Part shown: in pieces, positions 17,262 through 26,865 of the stretch
How positions within the stretch are numbered: position 1 is the first letter of the stretch
Layout of the letters: each line of letters starts with the position of its first letter
NCBI RefSeq assembly: GCF_000372725.1
Contig: NW_005199926.1
Location: 857,602 to 921,601 of the forward strand
Length of the DNA: 64,000 bases
Origin: Emiliania huxleyi CCMP1516
Lineage: Eukaryota; Haptophyta; Isochrysidales; Noelaerhabdaceae
Direction: 5' to 3'
Notes under the pieces: generated by a model
Databases searched by the model: none
Seen by the model: only the letters and a program-made list of their open reading frames with translations
Told to the model about the DNA's origin: nothing
Made by a program: the position numbers and the translations under genes

Positions 17262-19903
17262 TCACCTCCCGCCCCTCCCGCCCCTCCCGCCCCTCCCGCC
17301 CCTCCCGCCCCTCCCCGCACGAGCGCCCCTCCCCCCTGCCGCCTCGCCAGCCTCCGCCGCCGCCGCCACCGCCGAGACTGCAGCCGGGGCCGCTGCGGGC
17401 GGCGAGGCTGTGGCTGGCGCCGCCGAGGGCGCTGCCGAGCCCGAGGCTGCCGCTGCCTGCTGGAAGGCGCGGATCATGCTGCGCAGGCCATGGTTGGGGA
17501 TGAGCGCCTGTTCATGGTCGAGGGCGTGATGAGACGCTGCCCGTCTCTGAGATCAAATTATATTATAGGACGCTGCCCGATCCAGTGGGGAGGGCGGGGC
17601 CTCGGCACTACAGCCTCGGCACTACTTGCGGGGCGGAGGGGGAAAGGGCGGCGGCGCCGGCAGCGAGCGACGGGAGGGGGGGGAGGCGAGGGCGGGAGGG
17701 CGGCCGGCGGCGCGGAGGCGGGGAGGCGGGAGGCGGAGGGGGGCGAGGCTCCGAGCAGCGCGGCGGCAGCGAGCGGAGCGTGCCTTCCTCTCGAGGGCGG
17801 CGCCGGTCTTTTGCGGGGCGACATCTCGCGACATCTCGGCGACATCTCGGCGACATCTCGCGACATCTCGGCGACCTCTCGGCGACATCTCGGCGACCTC
17901 TCGGCGACATCTCGGCGACATCTCGGCGACCTCTCGGCGACATCTCGGCGATATCTCGGCGTGCCTTGCTCTCGAGTGTGGCGCCCGTCTTTGGGGACGT
18001 GTCGTGCATCGCGAGCCAGCGCTCGATGGCACACCGCTCGTACGTGTGCCCGTCCACCTGCGGGCAATCTCGGGTCAATCTCGGTCAATCTCGGTCAATC
18101 TCGGTCAATCTCGGTCAATCTCGGTCAATCTCGGTCAATCTCGGTCAATCTCGTGTAATCTCGCACGTGTGCGCGGCAGGTGGGCAGAGGTGGGTGGGTG
18201 GGGGAGGGGGGGGGAGGGGAGGCAGACGTCTCCACCAGAGTCATCTCGGGTCATCTCGGGCCATCTCGGGTCATCTTGGGTGATCTCGGGTGATCTCGGG
18301 CGATCTCGGGGCGGCGCAAGACCAGAACGGACCTCGGGCGATCTCGAGTCATCTCGGGCGATCTCGAGTGCTCTAGCGGGTTGGCGGCGCGCCGTCAGGA
18401 CGGGGTCTTGCATCAGCTCGCACGAGATCGGGCAGGTGTACTCGTCGGGCACCTGATGTCGGCTCATCTCGGCTCATCTCGGCTGATCTCGGCTCATCTC
18501 GGCTCATCTCGGCTCATCTCGGGTGGTAGTTTCGGGTGGTGGTCTCGGGTAGTCTCGAGTACTCTCGGGTGCACTCGGGTCATCTCCCCATTGACCTCCC
18601 TCGATCTCCCTCGATCTCGGGGGCAGGGCACCGGCTCTTGCTCCTCGTGCGGCGGCGCCTCGTCCGCCCCGGCTCCAAAGCCTGCCACTCCCGCCCTCGC
18701 CGCGTCGAGACGCGCCTAGTACCACACCTCCAGAGTACCGAACCCAGTGTGGGTTCAGTCCCGTGGGTGGTGCGGTAGTGCTCTCGCCGCGTCGAGCCGA
18801 GCACTCGCCGCAGCCGCCCTCGCCGCCTCCGCCGCCGCATCCTCCTCCGCCTCCGCCGCCGCCTCGCTCGCCCTCGCCGCCGCCGCCCTCGCCGCCTCCG
18901 CCCTCCTTGCCGAAGTGCAGGCCGCCTCCGCCGCCGCCGCCGCCGCCTCTTCTGCGGCCCTCAACTCCTCCCTCGCGGCCGCCGCCGCGGCCGCCGCGGC
19001 CGCCCTCGCCGCCTCCGCCTTCGCCGCCGCCTCCCTCTCCGCCGCCTCCCTCTCCGCCCTCGCCGCCTCCCTCGCAGCCTCCCTCTCCGCCTCTGCCGCC
19101 ACCCTCGCCGCCTCCCTCTCCGCCGCCGCCCTCTCCGCCGCCTCCGCCGCCTCCGCCCTCTCCGCCGCCTCCCTCTCCGCCTCCCTCTCTGCCTCTGCCT
19201 CCGCCCTCGCCGCCTCCCTCTCCGCCGCCGCCCGCTCTGCCGCCGCCGCCGCCTCCGCCGCCGCCCTCCCCTCCGCCGCCGCCGCTTTGGCGGCGTGACG
19301 CTTCGCCGCCCGCCGCAGCCTCTCCCTCGTGTCGCGCGCGAGCCGCAGCACGTCCGCGCTCGCGGCTTCTTGGTGCGTCTCGAGCGCCGCCCTCAGCTCC
19401 TCCAATGCTCCGCCCTCGACCGCCGACCGCAGCACCGCGTCGGCGACTTCGCGCGCCGCGGTGGCGGCGGCCGCGGCCTTCTGCCGCTCCTGCGCTTGCG
19501 CCCTCCGCTGCTCCTCCTCCCGTCTCGCGTTGGCAGCGGCCGCTTTTGCGTTGGCCTCGGCCGTGGCTGCCGCCTCAGCCTGCGCCCGCGCGCGGGCCTC
19601 AGCGAGCCTCTTCTGCTTGGGGGCAGGCTGGAAAGGCGCCTGCGACGCTGCCTGCGCCATCCCGGCATCGTAGAGGTAGGTCACCGTGTCCATGTCGTTG
19701 ATGTGTCCAGCGATCAAGTCCGAGGGCCCAAGCCGCAGGACCTTGGGCGGATACCCCGTCGAGAGACGGGTGCCCGCCGCGCAGCCGCCGACCTGCTCCG
19801 CCACCGCCTCGAGGAGCAGGTCGAACGTGGCGTGGCTGCTCGGAAGCTGGATCGTGCTGGTGCCGCGCGGGTGACGCAGCCGGACCGTGAGAAACTGCGC
19901 CAT
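17262..19903 (-). CDS. Ubiquitin-like/coiled-coil/U-box protein (probable E3 ligase)
   Basis: Five exons reconstructed from the U-box fold: 19903-18803, 18715-18632, 18452-18393, 18057-17965 and 17507-17262. Each is a multiple of 3 and all introns are phase 0, giving 527 aa. Residues 1-80 resemble a ubiquitin-like/UBX fold (FLTVRLRHPRGTSTIQLPSS ... STGYPPKVLRLGPSDLI), as in OTU1-type proteins. Residues about 95-370 are a long Ala/Glu/Arg coiled coil. The U-box reads VPDEYTCPISCELMQDPVLT / VDGHTYERCAIERWLAMHDT / SPKTGATLESK / ALIPNHGLRSMIRAFQ, complete and canonical. The tail is Ala- then Gly/Arg-rich. Donors are GC, GT, GC, GC. U-box proteins recruit E2 enzymes. I infer an E3/E4 ligase; the ubiquitin-like N-terminus may bind p97/CDC48. 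Confidence 0.85.
17815..17964. repeat. 11-nt minisatellite in U-box intron 4
   Basis: About twelve units of GACATCTCGGC/GACCTCTCGGC lie just inside the GC donor of the last intron. The exon end (AAGAC.GGCGCC then CTCGAGAG.AAGGCACGC) is duplicated on the far side of the array. Confidence 0.9.
18059..18392. repeat. 10-nt minisatellites filling U-box intron 3
   Basis: Two arrays, TCGGTCAATC (about eight units, 18068-18160) and ATCTCGGGTC/ATCTCGGGCG (18240-18375), are separated by a G-rich spacer. The intron runs from ACG|GCGCGCC to CCGCAG|GTGGAC. Confidence 0.9.
18453..18631. repeat. 10-nt minisatellite filling U-box intron 2
   Basis: ATCTCGGCTC units grade into TCTCGGGTGG/ACTCTCGGGT units. 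The intron is bounded by GGTGCCC at both splice junctions (GT donor). Confidence 0.9.
18716..18802 (-). repeat. Hairpin introner-like intron, family C copy 1
   Basis: This is U-box intron 1 (GC donor, CTAG acceptor). Its core is an imperfect palindrome with arms of about 30 nt: CTACCGCACCACCCACGGGA, CTGAACCCACACTGGGTTCG, then CTCTGGAGGTGTGGTACTAG. Two tandem copies of the same core are in the Piezo gene at 43378-43540. CTCGACGCGGCGAG is present on both sides, in the exon end and exon start. Confidence 0.85.
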
Positions 19904-19934
19904 TTGTCGAGGCTATCACCACCAGACGGCGTTG

Positions 19935-19965
19935 GCTTCTTTCTTTTTTTGAGAGCGCCTTCGTT
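19935..19965 (-). promoter_or_regulatory. Shared upstream A-rich motif (CTCTC-A-run-GAAA)
   Basis: Read on the minus strand, GGCGCTCTCAAAAAAAGAAA lies about 30-60 nt upstream of the U-box gene ATG. Similar strings precede the MORN gene (25652-25680) and the open frame at 7908-8264 (8266-8284); a weaker one precedes the ribokinase fusion (about 23031-23045). Possible core promoter or leader element. Confidence 0.35.
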
Positions 19966-19989
19966 GTAAATAATAGAAACCCAATGAGC

Positions 19990-20062
19990 GGCGTACCTGG
20001 TTGCAACCCTTGTTCCGCACAGTGCTGTGAACGAGCGGCAACCAACAGCTCTCAGGACCTTA
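19990..20062. mobile_element. Diverged end of the type 1 MITE family
   Basis: TACCTGGTTGCAACCCTTGT, then GCACAGTGCTGTGAAC and CAACCAACAGCTCTCAGGAC, match the left end of the 6652-7156 element. No partner inverted repeat was found nearby. The following 20063-20856 shows pyrimidine-rich and AT-richer sequence and no gene that I can support. Confidence 0.7.
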
Positions 20063-20856
20063 GGCTGAACAAGCTTTTCCTCTCGCACCCCGTCTCTTTT
20101 CCTTTCCTTGATAAGTCTTTTCTCCCTTCTCTACAGCACCCTCTCTTTTCCTCTCTCTTTTCCCGGGGAAACCATCAAAATTTCCGGGCTCTGAGCCGAG
20201 TCCGAGGCTGGTTTGGGCCCAAAATCAGCCAAATCGGCAAAATTTTGCGGGTATACCTGGTCAGCAAAGCCTACGAGGGGTGGTGGAACCACATGTCACG
20301 GCTACTGCCGGCTCGACCCCACGATACCGGTAGCCTCCGAAGGCTGACTTTGCGGCACCATCATCGGACGATGTCGACGAGTTGGGTCGCTCTCGCGGTA
20401 GCCACAGATACTAGTATCATCGGCCATGCGCCAGCCATGGCCGCAGGAAGCGCGGGGGAGGGCGCTGGGAGCAACACACGGAGCTCCGTTGGAGAGACCG
20501 TTTTCAAGATTAGCGTGTCAGAGTGAAATGGCACACTAGCCATCACGAGCCGCCGCGGATACCGCGAAAATAAAGTCGGCCAGACCAGGCGGATGTGAGG
20601 GCAAATGTGTTGACACAACATGTGGAAAAAATAAATAAATAAAAACGGACACCTCTCTCTCACATGGGTAAACACACCATTGTAGGTGTCCAAATTTGGG
20701 GCGGTGAGGCCGCGTAGGAACCCCACCTGCAGGGACCCCATGCCCAACCCTGTACGCAAAAGACGAAGCACCTCCACCGCTCCCAGAGAGACCAAGAGAA
20801 CCTCCACTGGTGTACCTCTTGTCTGTCACCCTGCTAACCTGTAACCACGCGCACGC

Positions 20857-22962
20857 CTACATCCCCTGCGCCTCGAGCATCTCGAGCACGGCCATCGCGT
20901 CCTGCCGCGCCATCAGCTCGTCGATGCCCGCCTGCTGCAGCTGCTTCGCCTGCCGCCAGAGGCGCTTGAACTTGCGGATGTTGTACTCGGCCTCGCGCAC
21001 GGGGTCCTCGTTGCGCGGGAAGGTATCAAAGTAGACGTGCCCGCTGAAGTCGGTCTTCTGCAGCCAGCGCACGAACTCGAGCGCCATGTGCGGGTGGACC
21101 GAGCCCAGGATGAGGCCGTCCTCGGCGCCGAGCCGCGTGTAGCCGTCGTTCAGCTGGATGCCGAAGAGCTTGCCCCGCGAGCCGACCATCGCCGCGCTCT
21201 GCGCCGGGTTCTCGCCCGCCGCGAGGCAGTGGCCAAAGTCGATCGTGAGGCCCATGTTGGGCCGGTCGATCTCCTCGACGAGCAGCAGCGCGGCGCCGGT
21301 CGACGGCACGGCGAAGAAGCGCGTGTTCTCGTCTGTGGGTTTGAATTCGAGCGAGACCTTGATGTGCGGGTAGGCGTCGCACACCTCGCGGAACGCGTCG
21401 ACCACCCGTTGCCACATCACGACGTGGTCTGCCTGGTGCGCGTAGTCGTAGCCGTCGTACGCCGACCACACAACGAGCTCCGTGGCGCCGAGCGCGTCCG
21501 CCCACGCGCAGCCCTCCTTGGTCAGCTCGATCGCCTGCCGCCGCATGCCCTCGTCGGCGTTCGTGAAGCCGCCCGCCTGCATGCTCTTCGGGTAGCGCAT
21601 GCAGACGGCGCCCGCCTTGAGGCCGGCCGCCTTGAGCGCGCCGCGCACCTCGTCGTGCGTCAGCTCGCTCAGGTGCTGCGGGTAGTTGAAGTCGAGAAGC
21701 CCCAGCCCGCGCACCGTGCCCTGCCGCGCCACCCAGCCGAGCACGCCCTTGGCCGAGTCGCCCTCCCAGCGCCACGCGCCGTCCTTCATCGAGTTGAGCC
21801 GCGACGCAAACTCAAGCGGGAACGGCTCGTCGTCCTCGGCCGCCGCCGCGCCGCCGCGCAACCCCATGGCGCCGCCGCCGTGCTGCGCCCCGCCCAGCAC
21901 CTCCTCGCACTGCGCGCGCGTGGGAAGGCTGGGCAGCGCGCCGCGCTGCGCGACGGCGACGGCGCCCGCGGCGGCGGCGAAGCGCATGCACTGCTCGTGC
22001 GGCTGGCCCTCGGTCAGCGCGAGCGCGAACGCCGCGCGGAACGAGTCGCCGGCGCCGGTGGCGTCGACGACGCGCCCTCCCGGGATCGGCAGCGCGCCCT
22101 GCCGCACGACGCGGCCGCCCTCCTCCAGCAGCAGCGAGCCGTCGCCGCCGAGCGTCACGAGGATGTTGCGCGCGCCGCGCGACTGCAGGCTCCTGCCGGC
22201 CGCAAGGATCTCCGCCTCGCTGCCGATGGCCATGCCGGTGAGCCGCTCTAGCTCCGTCTCGTTCGGGCACACATATGCGACCTCCCGCAGCAGCTCGTCG
22301 TCGATCGGCCGGTCCTCACCGCCCACGTCCTGCAGCACCGGCACGCCCGCGGCGCACGCGGCGCGCGCGACCGCCAGGTTGACCTCCTCCGGGATCTCGC
22401 GCTGCAGCAGCACCGCGCTCGCGCCGCACACCAGCTCCTCCAGGGCGGCCGCGCGCTCGGCTGTCCAGCCCGCGTTGGCGCCGGGCACGACGATGCTCGA
22501 TGCGGCGCCGTCGGGAGTGAGCATCACGATGCCCTGGCCCGTCGGCAGCTCCGCGGAGTGCGCGCAGCGCGAGACGTCGACGCCGGCTTCTTGCAGCGCC
22601 GTCCGCATCGTCTCGGCGTAGCCATCGTTGCCAAACTCACAGACCAGCACCGCCGGCCGGCCGGTGCCAGTGGCCAGGCGCGCGGCGGCCGCGGCCTGGT
22701 TCGCGCCCTTGCCACCGACCGCGACCGATGTGCACGGACTGCTCGCCATGACGGTCTCCTCCTTCTTCGGCAACCTCTCGACCTCGATGGTGATGTCCAC
22801 GTTCAGCGAGCCGACGACGACGAGCGGCTTCGTAACGCCGTCGCCACCGCCACCACGGAGACCCAGAAGAGCGCCAGGCTTTGACGCGATCGCACTCGGC
22901 CTGTGATCGGCTGCCGCGAGCGCGGAGAGCACGACGAGGGCCGCGACGACGCCGATGGTCAT
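20857..22962 (-). CDS. Fused ribokinase (PfkB) and xylose-isomerase-like TIM-barrel protein
   Basis: Single exon, 701 aa from MTIGVVAALVVLSALAAADH, which reads as a signal peptide; an in-frame Met 38 codons upstream is less convincing. Residues about 45-355 are a ribokinase-type PfkB kinase: VVVGSLNVDITIEVERLPKK, VGGKGANQAAAAARL, PNETELERLTG, and VDATGAGDSFRAAFAL with the catalytic Asp. Residues about 375-690 are an AP-endonuclease-2/xylose-isomerase-like TIM barrel: LGLLDFNYPQHLSELTHDEV, VSLEFKPTDENTRFF, MGLTIDFGHCLAAGENP, GIQLNDGYTRLGAEDG and HVYFDTFPRNEDPVREAEYN. I infer sequential isomerisation/epimerisation and phosphorylation of a pentose or related sugar. A GLRGG motif stands at the N-terminus and again at the domain junction. 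Confidence 0.88.
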   Translation of the reverse strand: MTIGVVAALVVLSALAAADHRPSAIASKPGALLGLRGGGGDGVTKPLVVVGSLNVDITIEVERLPKKEETVMASSPCTSVAVGGKGANQAAAAARLATGTGRPAVLVCEFGNDGYAETMRTALQEAGVDVSRCAHSAELPTGQGIVMLTPDGAASSIVVPGANAGWTAERAAALEELVCGASAVLLQREIPEEVNLAVARAACAAGVPVLQDVGGEDRPIDDELLREVAYVCPNETELERLTGMAIGSEAEILAAGRSLQSRGARNILVTLGGDGSLLLEEGGRVVRQGALPIPGGRVVDATGAGDSFRAAFALALTEGQPHEQCMRFAAAAGAVAVAQRGALPSLPTRAQCEEVLGGAQHGGGAMGLRGGAAAAEDDEPFPLEFASRLNSMKDGAWRWEGDSAKGVLGWVARQGTVRGLGLLDFNYPQHLSELTHDEVRGALKAAGLKAGAVCMRYPKSMQAGGFTNADEGMRRQAIELTKEGCAWADALGATELVVWSAYDGYDYAHQADHVVMWQRVVDAFREVCDAYPHIKVSLEFKPTDENTRFFAVPSTGAALLLVEEIDRPNMGLTIDFGHCLAAGENPAQSAAMVGSRGKLFGIQLNDGYTRLGAEDGLILGSVHPHMALEFVRWLQKTDFSGHVYFDTFPRNEDPVREAEYNIRKFKRLWRQAKQLQQAGIDELMARQDAMAVLEMLEAQGM

Positions 22963-23089
22963 GGTGATATGAGTGGTGACAAAAAGGCCGGGAGCCGCGA
23001 GCGCCGGGCTGCGAGCTCGCACGGGAAACTCTTTTCTTTTTTGCGAGTTTGGTTTGAGTGAGAAATGCGGGGGCAACGTGTCGACCTCT

Positions 23090-24030
23090 CTCTCTGGTGC
23101 ACCACGGGCCGCGACGGCTGCTGGCAGCAGGCGCGAGGAGGCAGTGTGCCGGCACAGTCGAGCCGGAGCATCGGGTTCTTGATGCTTGTGGGGTCGAGTT
23201 TGACCTTATGTGGCATAATATGCAACAATAGTGCTATGCTATCTCCCGGCTTTTTGAGATATGAGCCCTCAAAGTCCAATTATGGTTTACTGGTGACCAT
23301 AGTACCGTCTGTCCGGTTTGCGTTTCTTCAAACGAAACACTTTAAGGTCTCGACAATCACTAAGCTGCTTATGTGGCACCGCAGAGGCTCCCTTGGGGAT
23401 GCTTGAGGCCACCCCAACCACTCACGAAGCCTTACGTGGGCGTATTCAAATCTACTTTTATGGTTTACCTACATTATGCGAGTAGGGAAACTGGCTATAG
23501 TGTTCCACCCGAACGCAAACAGCTCCAAGCAACGGGTAGAGGGAATGGCTGAGCGGCGCGCGCTGCCACGTGCAGCCGCCCTCCCTCGCCGACGAGCGCG
23601 CCGAGTGGGCAGCGGCCCTTGACGGGGTGCGATACCAGTGGCCCACGGGAGTCGGCAAGCTCCCAGGGTAGACCCCCGATACAGGGTAGACCCAGGGCAG
23701 CCCGATCGGCATCATGCCCGTGTGGACGCGCGAGGCGGCATCGCTGTGGGTGGAGCAGTGGCAGACGTCCTTTGTTGGCGAGGAGGCGTTCGTGTCGCAC
23801 CGTGCGGCGCGGATCTCGCTGGTTGACATATGGCCGCGATGTACCGATCTGGCAGGAGGTCGCACACCTGCCGCAAAGCCAGAGGAGACCGAACACAGCT
23901 GAACAGCTCTCTCTCCGCGGGTCGGCTCGAGGCGGCGGGCGTGCAGGAGCTAGTGCATCGCGTCGCTCGAGCTCCTCGACGCCATGGAGCGCCCCCTCCG
24001 CTCGCGGCCGAGGCGCCGAGCTCGAGGACT
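23090..24030. other. Intergenic region, no supported gene
   Basis: The tract 23190-23470 is relatively AT-rich. Around 23580-23900 a plus-strand frame (SDERAEWAAALDGVRYQWPT ... PVWTREAASLWVEQWQTSFV) looks protein-like. It is cut by stops and has no recognisable family, so it is left uncalled. Confidence 0.4.
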
Positions 24031-24039
24031 AAAAGAGAT

Positions 24040-24215
24040 GGCCACGCGCCACGGCGCACGGGAATTGTGCGGTGCGGTAAGGTAAATTTCTCCACACACA
24101 CAAAGTGATGGGGCAAGGGGGGGGCAACCCTCGCAACTCCACACCCGGAGGGCCCGCTGCCGCACAGGGTTGCCGGAACCAATGCGAGGAGCTCCCCACA
24201 CGGCATTCTAATATT
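24040..24215 (-). repeat. Introner-like sequence, family A copy 3
   Basis: On the minus strand this reads GAGTTGCGAGGGTTGCCCCC, then TTGCCCCATCACTTTGTGTG, TGTGGAGAAATTTACC and TTACC. That is the order of blocks seen in the introns at 544-720 and 1716-1849. Whether it lies inside an expressed gene is unclear. Confidence 0.65.
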
Positions 24216-24299
24216 CTAAGAGTGCAAGGCCCCCGGCGGAGGGTGCGGTGCCTATGTCTGACGGCTCCTGGGAACACTGCCGAGTGCGGTGCGGAGCGG

Positions 24300-24400
24300 A
24301 CCCCGTCTGAGGTAAGGTAAGGTAAGGTAAGGTAAACTTCTCCACACACACGAGGTGGTGGGGCAAGTCTGAGCACTGAGGTCCTGAGCGAGCTCGCGTG
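24300..24400 (-). repeat. Introner-like sequence, family A copy 4
   Basis: On the minus strand: CTTGCCCCACCACCTCGTGT, GTGTGGAGAAGTTTACC, then four TTACC units and CTCAG. The tandem TTACC/TCACC units just before the 3' splice site appear in every copy and vary in number. Confidence 0.65.
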
Positions 24401-24524
24401 TTTTTCTTTCATTTATCTCGCGTTCATGTCGAACTCGTGGTCGCGCGCGTGTTTGCGCACGTTATCCCGTCGTATGCGGCACACCTTGACCCCTTCGGCG
24501 TCACCGGCCCTTTGAATCTAGTAT

Positions 24525-25613
24525 CTACCAGTCGCCTCGGTCCTCGAGCTCAACCTCCACTGGCGACAGGAAATCGGCGGCCTGCGCGAACTCTGCAAAG
24601 CTGAACGTCGCTGCCTCCTCCTGCTTGCCGAGGTGTGCTAGAGCCCGCAGCACCTCCTCACCACTGGGCTTCATTGCAACCTCGGCAAAGGCGAGCGGCA
24701 GCTCCTCGAGCGAGATCTCTCCACGCCCCGAGGTGTCGACCCGCTCGAAGGCTACGCTGAGCGCATTCATCTCTTCGGGAGTGAACAGCGTCTCAAGCGC
24801 AGCAGGCTCAGCACGCACCCGAGCACGTGATTCCCGAATCTGCCCAATCCGCTCCGCCAGCGTTCGGTCGGCGTCAGCGAGCTCGCAGGGCGGCAGCCCT
24901 GGCTCTCCGACGCCCGACGGGGCGAGAGCGTCGGGTGGCATCTCACTATAGAAGCCGCAGCGAGGCGTGCCGCTCACCCACTCACCGTCGTAGCGACGGG
25001 TGTGCGCCTTCTTTTCCGCGTCGTAGTAAAAGTAGACGCCCTCGCCTTCCCTCTCGTCCTCCACCCACGTGCCCTCAAAGTGGTCACCGTTGGGCAGGTC
25101 GAGCACACCAAAGCCGTGCCTGCGGTTGTTGAACCACTCGCCCTCGTACACGCCTGCCTCCGACCGATGCGCCCCTTTGCCATGCCTGACCCCCTTTTGC
25201 CACGAGCCGGTGTACGTCGCCCCACCGTCTCGATAAACATAGGTGCCCTGCCCGTGAGGCAGGTCGCCCTGCCAGTCGCCCGTGTAGCGCTTGCGCATTT
25301 CGCCCCTCACCTATACAATACATGCAGTCGGTGGCACAGGACGCGGCACAGACGGGGCACAAACGCCAGGCTACAGACACGCCTTCACCCAAAGCGTGCC
25401 CTTGCCATCCCTCTTGCCTGCCACAAAGTCGCCTATGTAGCGGTCGCCGTTTGGCCGCTCGAGCGTTCCCCGGCCCTCCCACAGGCCTCCCTTCCAGTCG
25501 CCGCAGTAACTTCCCATTGGCGCATAGCTGGTCCCGCGCAGCTTCTTGGTGTAGAAGACGGCGCTGTGCGCACCGTTGCGCGTCGCGGTGTCGACAGGGG
25601 CGCAATCGGGCAT
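24525..25613 (-). CDS. MORN-repeat protein with C-terminal EF-hand region
   Basis: Two exons: 25613-25389 (75 codons) and 25310-24525, joined in phase 0 as GTLW/VRGEMRKRYTGDW, about 336 aa. MORN units (consensus YxGxWxxGxxxGxGxxxxxxG) include GSYCGDWKGGLWEGRGTLER, NGDRYIGDFVAGKRDGKGTL, KRYTGDWQGDLPHGQGTYVY, TYTGSWQKGVRHGKGAHR and VYEGEWFNNRRHGFGVLDLP. Also present are HFEGTWVEDEREGEGVYFYY and RRYDGEWVSGTPRCGFYSEM. This is followed by a helical EF-hand pair, of which FERVDTSGRGEISLEELPLA is the clearest, with Arg at the usually acidic fifth position. MORN proteins commonly sit at membranes, flagella or the basal apparatus. The 78-nt intron has GTGA at both junctions. The start Met in MPDCAPVDTATRNG is chosen by spacing. 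Confidence 0.88.
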
Positions 25614-25651
25614 CGGGCGGACCCCGTGAAACGACCGCGGGGGGCCGGGAA

Positions 25652-25680
25652 CATTTTTTTCTTTTTTCGAGAGTGCTTTC
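25652..25680 (-). promoter_or_regulatory. Upstream A-rich motif of the MORN gene
   Basis: Read on the minus strand, GAAAGCACTCTCGAAAAAAG followed by AAAAAAA lies about 40-67 nt before the ATG at 25613. It resembles the string upstream of the U-box gene. Confidence 0.3.
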
Positions 25681-25795
25681 AAAAAGAAACAGAGGGGTGC
25701 CTTGTCGCAGTCACACACACACCGCACCGCACCGCACCGCACCGCATTGCTTGCGCGCACGCCCACCGCCCCGCCTAGGTGGGAAAGAGCTGAGG

Positions 25796-25875
25796 GAGGG
25801 TGTAGAGGATGTAGAGTGTAGAGCGCTGTAGAGCTGTAGAGTGCTGGAGAGCGCTGTAGAGCTGTAGAGCTCTAC
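25796..25875. repeat. GTAGAG(CT) short tandem repeat
   Basis: Irregular runs of GTAGAGCTGTAGAGTGCTGG and variants (units of about 7-11 nt) lie upstream of the MORN gene. Confidence 0.75.
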
Positions 25876-25918
25876 ATCCGCCGCGTCGTCACGCGGAATT
25901 CTTTTTGGAGTCTGCTCC

Positions 25919-26092
25919 GGGGTTCGGACTTTTTGCGGGGTATGGTATGGTAGGCTCACGCAACCCACCTCGAGACCATACCCCCCCGCCTGCTGACAGA
26001 CCCACCCTCCCGGAGACCGGGGATGGGCGGTCAGGACCATACCCCCCCACCCTTTGGCGACCATACCATACCCCGCAAAAAGTTGGAACCCG
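25919..26092. mobile_element. Small MITE-like inverted-repeat element
   Basis: GGTTCGGACTTTTTGCGGGG then TATGGTATGG at the left faces CCATACCATACCCCGCAAAA then AGTTGGAACC at the right, so the terminal inverted repeats are about 30 bp around 174 bp. The right end lies 61 bp before the start of the zinc-knuckle gene. The interior has CCATACCCCCCC motifs. Confidence 0.75.
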
Positions 26093-26153
26093 GCTTGAGC
26101 GTGTCGACGAGCCAAGGCCACTTCAAGCTCGCTCGCAACCCTACTGGTCTGTC

Positions 26154-26865
26154 ATGTCGATCGAAATCATCGACGACGCGGGGCTCTCGTCCTCGACACG
26201 GACCTGCCGGACGTGCGGGCAGCTCGGCCACTATGCGAGGAACTGCCCATCCAAGCCGCCTGAGAGTACGCAGAGCTGAAGCACACACGTCGCCGCCGAG
26301 TCGCTCGCGGCCCTCACGCGCAACGCCCTCCGCCCCCCACAGCGCGCGAATGCCGCATCTGCGGCGAGGTCGGCCACTTGCAGCGGTTCTGCCCCAATAA
26401 CCCCAGCGGCGAGGTCAAACCTGGCAAGCCGGGCAGGCGCAACGGCGGCGCTACGGGGCGGCGCTGCTTCAACTGCGGTCTCTTGTCCTAGAGCTATCAG
26501 AGGACCTTTAGCGAGCCGCGCATCGCGTCACCGCCGGGACCCGGCGTCGCTCGCACGGGTGGTAGGGCCGGGGTTTGAGGTGCCACAGACCTCACTGGAT
26601 AGTTTCACCTCTTCTTGGCGGTGCGTCCGGCGGTTCGCGAGAATGCGGTGGGAACGCGCCGCGTCTCACCGCTCCTCGGCCGTGGCCTAGGCAAGCCGGG
26701 CCACCTCTCGGCGGACTGCGAGTTGCCGCCTGGAAACACCGCGTGCTACAACTGCGGCAAGCCAGGTGCGGCGCACTCTCTGCGCCCGTATGCCCGTGGC
26801 CATCGGCACTCGGACACCGCGGCTTGACTGTAGGGCACAAGTCGGCCGACTGCCCGGCACGCTGA
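26154..26865 (+). CDS. CCHC zinc-knuckle protein, CNBP/Gis2-like
   Basis: Four exons: 26154-26265, 26343-26477, 26691-26765 and 26834-26865; 354 nt, 117 aa. The knuckles are CRTCGQLGHYARNC, CRICGEVGHLQRFC, CFNCGKPGHLSADC and CYNCGKPGHKSADC. All fit CX2CX4HX4C. The last two are completed only by splicing: introns split TGCG|GCAAG and CCAG|GGCAC. CNBP/Gis2 proteins bind G-rich single-stranded nucleic acids and regulate translation. The short linker with KPGKPGRRNGGATGRR supports RNA binding. All three introns use GT donors. Family members usually have 7 knuckles; four are seen here. The start is the Met in MSIEIIDDAGLSSSTRT. Confidence 0.88.

Noticed and set aside
18763-19701. Long plus-strand Pro/Ser-rich open frame
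   Set aside because: It is the antisense shadow of the Ala/Glu coiled-coil exon of the U-box gene.
20361-20807. 149-codon minus-strand frame
   Set aside because: It has no recognisable domain and is isolated in AT-richer intergenic sequence; not enough to call a gene.
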